Notes under the pieces: model-generated
Seen by the model: only the letters and a program-made list of their open reading frames with translations
The model's database searches: none
Told to the model about the DNA's origin: nothing
DNA from: an uncultured Fretibacterium sp.
GTDB lineage: Bacteria; Synergistota; Synergistia; Synergistales; Aminobacteriaceae
Length of the DNA: 14,287 nt
Direction of reading: 5' to 3'
NCBI GenBank assembly: GCA_937915835.1
Contig: CALGHA010000032.1
Span: 1-14,287, forward strand
Made by a program: the position numbers and the translations under genes
Shown here: positions 1-5,911 of the stretch, one piece after another
How the letters are laid out: the number at the start of each line of letters is the position of its first letter
How positions within the stretch are numbered: position 1 is the first letter of the stretch

Positions 1-66
1 TTTCTCAACGCTGATAATTGTTCCTGCTCTAATGTCCAATTTTGCAAAGTCTTCATATACTGCCAT
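1..66 (-). CDS. csaA: CsaA-like tRNA-binding domain protein (5' part only)
   Basis: Only the first 22 codons are inside the window; the gene runs off the left edge. The visible N terminus, MAVYEDFAKLDIRAGTI followed by ISVEK, matches the start of the CsaA/YgjH family of small OB-fold tRNA-binding proteins. Their first strand carries the 'F..LDIR.GTI' signature. Family members are about 110 residues long, act in the cytoplasm, bind tRNA-like structures, and in Bacillus have been linked to protein export as a chaperone. The ATG at 66-64 is preceded by AAGGAGG (minus strand, 84-78) with an 11-nt spacing. A GC-rich palindromic element lies directly upstream of the Shine-Dalgarno site, so the gene may be under RNA-level control. 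The OB-fold core cannot be checked because it is outside the window; a C-terminal MetG-type domain is excluded only by the fresh start codon and ribosome site. Confidence 0.75.
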   Translation of the reverse strand, partial: MAVYEDFAKLDIRAGTIISVEK

Positions 67-86
67 GATGATAAATTCCTCCTTGA

Positions 87-162
87 GCATTCCTGTGCGG
101 GGTGGGGCAACGACACGGGCATGTGTCGTGCGCGTAGCCGGGAGGTGGGAGCATAGGAATGC
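87..162 (-). promoter_or_regulatory. GC-rich structured leader upstream of the csaA-like gene (class unknown)
   Basis: Two nested inverted repeats are visible. The outer arms GCATTCCT (87-94) and AGGAATGC (155-162) pair perfectly over 8 bp. Inside them ACGACAC (110-116) and GTGTCGT (123-129) pair perfectly over 7 bp around a six-base loop. Read on the minus strand, both flanks between the helices are C-rich (TCCCACCTCCC and GCCCCACCCC). On the plus strand they give several G runs. The element ends three bases before the Shine-Dalgarno site of the csaA-like gene and is much richer in GC than its surroundings, as structured RNAs in AT-rich genomes tend to be. I could not match it to a known riboswitch, SRP RNA or ribosomal-protein leader. 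It could instead be a DNA-level palindromic repeat. Strand is assumed from the downstream gene. Confidence 0.4.
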
Positions 163-241
163 GAATTTTTCCCACGAGACGGCCGGAGCTGAGAGTAAAT
201 TTGTTTTTAGCATGAGCTAAGAATTACAAAAATGCCCCAAG

Positions 242-1588
242 CTATGAACTCAAAGCCGCCATTTTTTGCCTCGTGTTCTGCCAGTAAAAATAGTATACCG
301 TCATCGTAAACGCACACAATATCCATCCTGCAGGATAACCGAAGCCTACAACGTAAACATTCTCAGGAATAATCTTAGTGATGAAGAATAAATATATCTG
401 CCTGAAAATTACGTGAGTGCATAAAGTTATAAGCATCGGCATTCTTGAATTCCCATCACCGCGCAAGTAACCTGAAAGAATTTGATTGAAGCAGCAGATT
501 ACGGCAATCGGCGTACACATATGAATAAATAATTTCCCGTATTCAATAACTTTCTCGTCAGGACTGAATAACCCCGCTAAATTCTCAGCGAATACGCATA
601 ACATCAACGCAACGCCCGAAGAGATTATTAACATCATGAACAATGCCGTCCATGTCCCGGATTTTGCACGCTCAAGTTTTCCTGCTCCTAAGTTCTGCCC
701 GACAAAAGTCGTAACAGCCTGGCCCATGCTCTGAATTGGCAGCATCATGTATTGATCCAGTTTCACATAAACTCCCCAGCCCGCAATACAAGCCGTTCCG
801 AAGACGTTAATATATCCCTGAACGAAGACATTCGAGAACGCGACTATCGCCATCTGAAGCCCGAACGGCAGGCCAATTCTCAAAATTTCACGAGCAAGTT
901 CATTATTCATTCGCAAGTTTTGAAAAGCTCCAGTTGACGACGACACAGCCAGCATTACGAGCACTGCCGAAATTCCCTGAGCAAGTATCGTAGCAATCGC
1001 AACTCCGGCAATTCCCCAGTGAAAATTTCGCACGAAGACTAAATCAAGCACAATATTCATGACACTGCAAACGATTAAAAATATCAACGGCCTCTTTGTG
1101 TCGCCCATTGCACGAAGAATTGCGCCGCCGACGTTGTAAAATAGCAAGCCCGAAATTCCGCCGAAGTAAATTTTGAGATATATTATTGCGTCTTCAAGAA
1201 CATCCGGAGGAGTTGAGATTTTCTCTAACAGCCAGCGCGATAAACTCACTCCGATAAAAGTTAAAAGCACACAGGCTATCGACGTAAGAATTATTGTAGA
1301 TTTTACGGCCTCACGTAATTTTTCCCGGTCTCCTGCTCCGAAACTCCGGCTTATCACGACACCGGCTCCGGCGGCAGTCCCATTGAAGAAACGTACGAGC
1401 ATTCCGCAAATGTGAGTTGTAGCACTTACGGCGGCAAGAGCGGAAATTCCGACATATTGACCAACTATAACGCTGTCAGTCGTGTAATATAATAATTGCA
1501 ATAAATTTTCGAGAAGAAGCGGCATCGTGAAAGTTAAGAGAACCGGCCAAATTCTCCCTTTAGTCATGTCAAGTTCATAACGTCTCAA
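242..1588 (-). CDS. MATE family multidrug/Na+ antiporter
   Basis: A 448-residue polytopic inner-membrane protein of the multi-antimicrobial extrusion (MATE) family, which exports cationic drugs or metabolites in exchange for Na+ or H+. The length fits the family (about 440-460). The N terminus reads DMTKGRIWPVLLTFTMPLL and is followed by TDSVIVGQYVG, the typical first-helix signature. The second half-repeat is visible as ILRIGLPFGLQMAI and VGQNLGAGK, so both six-helix bundles are present. GAILRAMGDTKRP is also a characteristic family stretch. The start is a TTG at 1588-1586, preceded by AAGGGTGAT at a suitable distance; an in-frame ATG at 1567 would remove the conserved N terminus only partly and cannot be excluded. 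The gene stands alone, divergent from the cupin gene. The substrate cannot be inferred. Confidence 0.93.
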   Translation of the reverse strand: MRRYELDMTKGRIWPVLLTFTMPLLLENLLQLLYYTTDSVIVGQYVGISALAAVSATTHICGMLVRFFNGTAAGAGVVISRSFGAGDREKLREAVKSTIILTSIACVLLTFIGVSLSRWLLEKISTPPDVLEDAIIYLKIYFGGISGLLFYNVGGAILRAMGDTKRPLIFLIVCSVMNIVLDLVFVRNFHWGIAGVAIATILAQGISAVLVMLAVSSSTGAFQNLRMNNELAREILRIGLPFGLQMAIVAFSNVFVQGYINVFGTACIAGWGVYVKLDQYMMLPIQSMGQAVTTFVGQNLGAGKLERAKSGTWTALFMMLIISSGVALMLCVFAENLAGLFSPDEKVIEYGKLFIHMCTPIAVICCFNQILSGYLRGDGNSRMPMLITLCTHVIFRQIYLFFITKIIPENVYVVGFGYPAGWILCAFTMTVYYFYWQNTRQKMAALSS

Positions 1589-1704
1589 GTTTTCATCACC
1601 CTTACTAATAATAAATCAGCCTGAAAAATATTCATCGCTCAATTCAGAAAAATTTGCGTTACAATAAACTTCATCAATTTATCACAAAGGGGAGTAAATC
1701 TTTC

Positions 1705-2109
1705 ATGGAAAATCTCAGCGCATTCCCAATCGGCGACAAGAACGAAGCCTACGCACAATATTTCGACGGTCAAAGTTATCTTGCAATGCTCTCGCGTGAA
1801 CAGGTCGTAATCGCAAACGTAACTTTTGAGCCCGGCTGTCGTAATCACTGGCACATTCACCATGCTTCAAACGGAGGCGGACAAATCTTAATCGTCGTAG
1901 CTGGACGAGGATATTATCAGGAATGGGGCAAGCCTGCTCGTGAATTAAAGCCCGGTGATGTCGTGAATATTCCTGCGAACGTTAAGCACTGGCACGGAGC
2001 CGCAAAAAATTCTTGGTTCCAACATTTAGCCGTCGAAGTTGCCGGAGAAAATGCCTCTAATGAATGGTGTGAAGCTGTCTCGAAAGAGGATTACGAGAAG
2101 TTAGCATAA
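1705..2109 (+). CDS. Small single-domain cupin (HNL/carboxymuconolactone-type)
   Basis: A 134-residue protein made of one cupin beta-barrel. The first metal motif reads GCRNHWHIHHA (residues 44-54), giving H50 and H52. The position usually occupied by Glu is Gln (Q60), after a short GGG insertion. The second motif is PGDVVNIPANVKHWHG (83-98), giving H95 and H97. The H-x-H, Gln, His ligand set and the 'HWHGA' ending are those of the small Mn-binding cupins that include bacterial hydroxynitrile lyases and carboxymuconolactone-decarboxylase-associated cupins. Catalytic activity in those is known only for a few members, so the substrate here is unknown. The ATG at 1705 is chosen over an upstream in-frame start (1654) because AAAGGGGAG (1686-1694) sits ten bases before it. 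A plausible -10 (TACAAT, 1660-1665) lies upstream, without a convincing -35. The gene is followed by an intrinsic terminator. Confidence 0.88.
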   Translation: MENLSAFPIGDKNEAYAQYFDGQSYLAMLSREQVVIANVTFEPGCRNHWHIHHASNGGGQILIVVAGRGYYQEWGKPARELKPGDVVNIPANVKHWHGAAKNSWFQHLAVEVAGENASNEWCEAVSKEDYEKLA

Positions 2110-2120
2110 GAGTAAAAAAA

Positions 2121-2153
2121 AATTCCTCCGACCCGTCATGAGCCGGAGGAGTT
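2121..2153. terminator. Bidirectional intrinsic terminator between cupin and LRR genes
   Basis: Arms AATTCCTCCG (2121-2130) and CGGAGGAGTT (2144-2153) form a 10-bp stem with one G-U pair and a 13-base loop. The plus strand continues with a T-containing tail. The minus strand leaves the hairpin into nine Ts (complement of A2114-A2122). It therefore serves both convergent genes, most strongly the LRR gene. Confidence 0.85.
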
Positions 2154-2164
2154 TTGTGCTTATT

Positions 2165-5100
2165 TTACTTTTTTACGGCAATTACAGGAGAATAAATTGT
2201 GTCCTTGTTAATCCATATTGCAATTGTGATCTTGCGATTGGCCGGAACAGTTGTAATCTCTTCTCCATCTTCATCGTAAAATTCAACGATTTCGTCATCT
2301 TCCGAAGGCCTTGAAGAATTCGCGATGTAAACCAACTCCGCGCCCTCTTGTGCATTATCGTTCAGAGTAACGTCAAAGTCATATAATCCCTCTTTGTCAG
2401 CAGAGACTTCCGGAAGTTCAGCAACAATTACAAAATTCGAAATGTCAAGTGCTTCTTGAGTGTTGAAAATTTCAGGAATACTGACAATTTCATTTACGCT
2501 TACATTCCCTTGAGGTTCATGTGTTACGTTTTCTTTTCCCTGAATTTCGTTAATGTTTACGTCAATACTTTCATTCATAGTCTCTTCAAGCTGTGCTGAG
2601 GAATTTGCAGATACCGCCGTAACCTTAAGCGTGAAATTCTTTGAGCTGGAGCCGTAAGCATTAGTCGCCTTAATCTTAAATTTAAAAGTTCCTGTTTTGG
2701 TGGGCGTGCCCGTAATTTTGCCGGTTGTTTTCCCCAACTTGAGACCACTGGGTAATGTACCTGATGATTGTTTCCACGTCAAAGGAGCCGTTCCCTTTGC
2801 TTTTAGTGTTAAACTGTATTTCGTACCTTTTGTGCCAGCTTTGAGAGTTGCTCCGGTCGTGATTGATGGTTTCGTTCCGATTTCGATCGTAAATTCCTTA
2901 TCAGCATAACCGTAAGAATTCTTAGCCCTAATCACGAAGGAAAATTCGCCGTCTTTTGTCGGAGTTCCAGAAATTTCGCCGGTTGACTTATTCACACTCA
3001 GACCTGTCGGAAGAGTTCCCGATTTCTTGCTCCAAGTTATAGTTTTGCTACCGGTAGCTGCGAGTGCTGCGCTGTACTTTGTTCCCGTAAGTCCATCCTC
3101 AAACTCTTCAGTTGTTATTGTCGGCTTTTTGCCTACTATGATCTTGAACGTCTTATCTTCATAGCCTGCAATGTTGCTAGCTCGAATCTTAAACGTATAA
3201 GTCCCGGTTTTGGTGGCTTTGCCGGAAATTTTGCCAGTTGATTTCGTCAGTTTCAGGCCGGTTGGGAGCGAACCTGATTTCAGCGTCCAAGTTATTGGTG
3301 TCGTGCCTTTTGCCTCAAGAGTAACGTTGTAAGTGACTTTATACGCGGCTTTTGTGAGAGTTGCTCCGGTTGTGATTGATGGCTTTGTTCTCGTACGGAT
3401 GATTTCTACGCCTTCATCACGTAAAATACTTTCATCAGCTAAATTTACACAGTCAGCTGCGTCAATAGTCTTTAACTGGTTGGCATAACACTCAAGATGC
3501 CTGAGCACAACACAGCCGGTAAGAGTTATTGTCGTAAGCAAATTATCATTACAATGTACTTCTTCAAGAACTGAAAGATTATTAAGGTTCAAAGACGTTA
3601 ATTTATTATGTGAGCAGTCCAAATAAACAAGAGACACAAGCCCGCTTAAACTTAATGACGTTATTTTGTTGCTGTTGCAATCTAAGTGGTTTAATTTTGA
3701 GAGGCCGCTGACGTTCAAAGATGTCAATTTCCCGTTAGCACACTCCACCATCTGCAATGATGTACACTGTCTGAGGTCTAATGTCGTGAATTTGTTGTCC
3801 CAAGCCTGGAGATGCTGTAAAGAAGAAAGCCCGCTTAAGTCGAGTTCAGATAATTTATTCTCGTTGCAGGCCAGATGTCTCAAAGAAGAGAGCCCGCTGA
3901 CCTTCAATGATGTTAATGAATTCCACTGTGTCCATAACTCTTGTAAGGCTAAACATCCGTGAACGTCTAATGTCGATAATTTATTGCCCTCACAATTAAT
4001 TTGTTTAAGAGAAGTTAATCCGCTGACGTTAAGGCTTGTTAATTTATTATTTGCACAAGAAAGCCATTCCAAAACTGAACAATCGCTAACATCAAGATTT
4101 ACGATTTTATTATCTTGGCAGGCAAGATCTTCGAGAGCTTCACAATCACTCAGATCAAGGGCGGTTAATTGGTTGTTCCAACATCCGATAATCTCAAGAG
4201 CCGAGCACCCGCTAAGATTAATCATCGTTAATTTATTATCATGGCATTGAAGATTTTCTAACGATGAACAATCAGTCAAGTCAATGGTAACTAGCTTATT
4301 ATTCACAGCATTAATCTCTATAAGCGATGAGCAGCCAGTTAAATTAAGGCTAGTGAGCTGGCTGTTATCATTGCAATCTAAACGTGTTAAAGATGAATGT
4401 CCCGTCAAGTCTAAATTCGTCATCCGGGTATTATTGCAACATAAATTTTCCAAAGCCTGACAATTATCTAAATTTAAGAACGTTAACGGGTTGCCGCCTA
4501 CATCGAGAACTTCAAGAAACGGGCAGTAATTCACATCAATCTCTGTCAGCTGATTTTCCCATACCCATAAACTTTCAAGAGACGGGCATCCTGATAAATT
4601 AATTGTGGTAAGCTTGTTCCCTCCGCATGAAAAATTATTTAGTTCAGGATGATTGCCAAAAATTAAACTCGTAATCTTGTTGTAGTCGCAGTTGAACCAT
4701 TGAAGAGCCGGGCATGCACTGAAGTTAAGGGTGCTTAATTGATTGCCTTGACACGTCAAAATTTCCAAGTTAGGGCATGACGACAAATTGATTTGGGAAA
4801 TCTTGTTCCCGTCAAAGCGCAATTCTCTCAAGTTCGGGCACATCGTTACATCAAGTTTGGTTAACTGGCAACCGTCAAAATTTATCCATTCCAAAGCACT
4901 GCATCCAGTTAAATCAATAGCCGTAATCGGATTGCCCCATAAACTTAAACCATTCAATAATTCACGCCCGCTTATCTCAATGCTTGTTAATTGATTTCCT
5001 CCAACATCGATATAATTCAAAGCATAACAGCCGGTTATATTAAGCGAAGTTATCTGATTATACTGACATCCAATGCTTTCAATATCCGGGCATTCTGAGA

Positions 5101-5695
5101 AGTCAAGCGTAGTTAATTGATTAGCCGCAGCATAGAAATCCCGCAATGAATGATTTTTACTGAGATCAATTTTTTTGAGCGAGTTTCCCTCAAAACATAA
5201 GCTTTCAAGCTGAAGATTTTTCGTAACGTCTAAAGTTGTGAGTTTGTTTTGAGGACCGTCGTAAAAATGCAAAGAGCCATCCTCATTTGGATTATCCCAA
5301 TCAATATCATTATTAAGCTCGACATTATTTAACTCGGAATTTTTCGATAGATCAATAGCAGTCAGCAAATTATTGCCTAAATTCAGGTGAAGAAGATGAG
5401 AATTTTTCGACAGATCAATTTGTTCGATGTTATTCCAAGACGCTTGTAAGACTCTTAATTCTGGGAAAAATTCAATACCCTTCAGCGAGTTAATCCCGTT
5501 TTCATTAACGCTGATCTCGTTGACTGCTGCAATCTCTTCGTCAGTGAGTAAATCATCATGGTTCCAATCAAAAGTATTCTGAACGTAGGATCTGAAGTTG
5601 TTATCAGGGAAATTCGAGGAGTTAATCACAACATCAGCCCATGCGCACGAAAACGACACGCAGACCAATAAAAGCGCATAAAAAATCTTTTTCAT
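2165..5695 (-). CDS. Secreted leucine-rich-repeat / Ig-repeat surface protein
   Basis: A 1176-residue exported protein of modular build. Residues 1-20 form a signal peptide (MKK, hydrophobic core, cleavage near AWA/D). Residues 29-55 hold an EF-hand-like acidic loop, DWNHDDLLTDEE (43-54). About 31 LRRs of mostly 21 residues follow (71-741) plus a final partial unit, of the internalin-J-like kind with a Cys ladder (pattern LxLSGCxxLxxLxCxxNxL). Three He_PIG-type Ig repeats lie at roughly 771-1025, each with TWxxxSGxLPxGL and GTPTKTGxxxFxIxAxN. An acidic linker and a C-terminal module (1088-1176) end the protein; no LPXTG motif or C-terminal membrane anchor is seen. The start at 5695 has AAGGAGAG eight bases upstream; a longer in-frame reading from 5782 would bury the signal peptide. 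Likely role is adhesion or ligand binding at the cell surface, which is inference. The gene is monocistronic. Confidence 0.88.
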   Translation of the reverse strand: MKKIFYALLLVCVSFSCAWADVVINSSNFPDNNFRSYVQNTFDWNHDDLLTDEEIAAVNEISVNENGINSLKGIEFFPELRVLQASWNNIEQIDLSKNSHLLHLNLGNNLLTAIDLSKNSELNNVELNNDIDWDNPNEDGSLHFYDGPQNKLTTLDVTKNLQLESLCFEGNSLKKIDLSKNHSLRDFYAAANQLTTLDFSECPDIESIGCQYNQITSLNITGCYALNYIDVGGNQLTSIEISGRELLNGLSLWGNPITAIDLTGCSALEWINFDGCQLTKLDVTMCPNLRELRFDGNKISQINLSSCPNLEILTCQGNQLSTLNFSACPALQWFNCDYNKITSLIFGNHPELNNFSCGGNKLTTINLSGCPSLESLWVWENQLTEIDVNYCPFLEVLDVGGNPLTFLNLDNCQALENLCCNNTRMTNLDLTGHSSLTRLDCNDNSQLTSLNLTGCSSLIEINAVNNKLVTIDLTDCSSLENLQCHDNKLTMINLSGCSALEIIGCWNNQLTALDLSDCEALEDLACQDNKIVNLDVSDCSVLEWLSCANNKLTSLNVSGLTSLKQINCEGNKLSTLDVHGCLALQELWTQWNSLTSLKVSGLSSLRHLACNENKLSELDLSGLSSLQHLQAWDNKFTTLDLRQCTSLQMVECANGKLTSLNVSGLSKLNHLDCNSNKITSLSLSGLVSLVYLDCSHNKLTSLNLNNLSVLEEVHCNDNLLTTITLTGCVVLRHLECYANQLKTIDAADCVNLADESILRDEGVEIIRTRTKPSITTGATLTKAAYKVTYNVTLEAKGTTPITWTLKSGSLPTGLKLTKSTGKISGKATKTGTYTFKIRASNIAGYEDKTFKIIVGKKPTITTEEFEDGLTGTKYSAALAATGSKTITWSKKSGTLPTGLSVNKSTGEISGTPTKDGEFSFVIRAKNSYGYADKEFTIEIGTKPSITTGATLKAGTKGTKYSLTLKAKGTAPLTWKQSSGTLPSGLKLGKTTGKITGTPTKTGTFKFKIKATNAYGSSSKNFTLKVTAVSANSSAQLEETMNESIDVNINEIQGKENVTHEPQGNVSVNEIVSIPEIFNTQEALDISNFVIVAELPEVSADKEGLYDFDVTLNDNAQEGAELVYIANSSRPSEDDEIVEFYDEDGEEITTVPANRKITIAIWINKDTIYSPVIAVKK
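3436..5485 (-). repeat. LRR array, about 31 units with 63-bp period
   Basis: The central part of the LRR gene is an in-frame tandem array of units that are 21 codons (63 bp) long. Exceptions are one unit with about 20 extra residues (near 5249-5311) and one 22-residue unit. Units are diverged at DNA level, so this is an old array and not a recent expansion. Unit type changes along the protein: early units have 'SKN', central units have 'SGC' or 'xxCP' plus a second Cys, and late units mostly have 'SGL'. Confidence 0.85.
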
Positions 5696-5732
5696 GGTGA
5701 AATCTCTCCTTATAATAAGTTTGGTTTTTTGT

Positions 5733-5760
5733 ATTATATAGCATAAAATCAGAAGCACAA
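5733..5760 (-). promoter_or_regulatory. Promoter of the LRR gene
   Basis: On the minus strand TTGTGC (5760-5755) is followed after 16 bases by a perfect TATAAT (5738-5733). The -10 is about 22 bases before the Shine-Dalgarno site. A T run precedes the -35, as in the promoter at 13347-13374. The -35 is a poor match to TTGACA, so activation or an UP-type element may be needed. Confidence 0.6.
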
Positions 5761-5797
5761 AAAATAAATTAATTACCGCCAAAATGTCAAGTAAAAT

Positions 5798-5838
5798 TTT
5801 CTCTTATTGCCAGAAATATTTAATATCAATAAGGGAAA
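5798..5838. promoter_or_regulatory. 12-bp inverted repeat between LRR and clpB promoters (candidate operator)
   Basis: Arms TTTCTCTTATTG (5798-5809) and CAATAAGGGAAA (5827-5838) are complementary over 12 positions with a single G-T, separated by 17 AT-rich bases. The repeat ends eight bases before the likely clpB -35. It is not a CIRCE element (TTAGCACTC-N9-GAGTGCTAA) and not a CtsR heptad repeat. It may bind a regulator of clpB, of the LRR gene or of both; no T tract supports a terminator. Confidence 0.4.
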
Positions 5839-5845
5839 TTACGTA

Positions 5846-5873
5846 TTGCAAAATCTTCGGTTACTCATAAAAT
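5846..5873 (+). promoter_or_regulatory. Predicted sigma70-type promoter of clpB
   Basis: TTGCAA (5846-5851) and TAAAAT (5868-5873) are separated by 16 bases and lie 39 bases before the clpB ATG. Both hexamers match the consensus at four or five positions. No sigma32-like sequence was recognised. Confidence 0.5.
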
Positions 5874-5911
5874 AACTTAGTCAATTTTGGTTAGAGAAGG
5901 TGAAATTAATT

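Noticed and set aside
87..162. Small SRP RNA or a known riboswitch
   Set aside because: The SRP helix-8 signature and the conserved cores of the riboswitch classes I considered (TPP, ZTP, THF, fluoride, cobalamin) are missing.
32..220. Plus-strand 62-residue open frame across the left intergenic region
   Set aside because: It is antisense to the csaA-like start and crosses the palindromic leader; no ribosome site and no protein-like composition.
3666..4602. Several plus-strand frames antisense to the LRR gene
   Set aside because: They follow from the 63-bp periodic codon pattern of the LRR array; none has a ribosome site or recognisable domain.
3436..5485. Regular repeats suggestive of a CRISPR array
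   Set aside because: The 63-bp period is in-frame, units are diverged throughout and there are no constant repeats with variable spacers; it is an LRR coding array.
5783..5911. CIRCE (HrcA) or CtsR operator for clpB
   Set aside because: Neither TTAGCACTC-N9-GAGTGCTAA nor the GGTCAAA heptad pair is present; only the unrelated 12-bp inverted repeat is seen.
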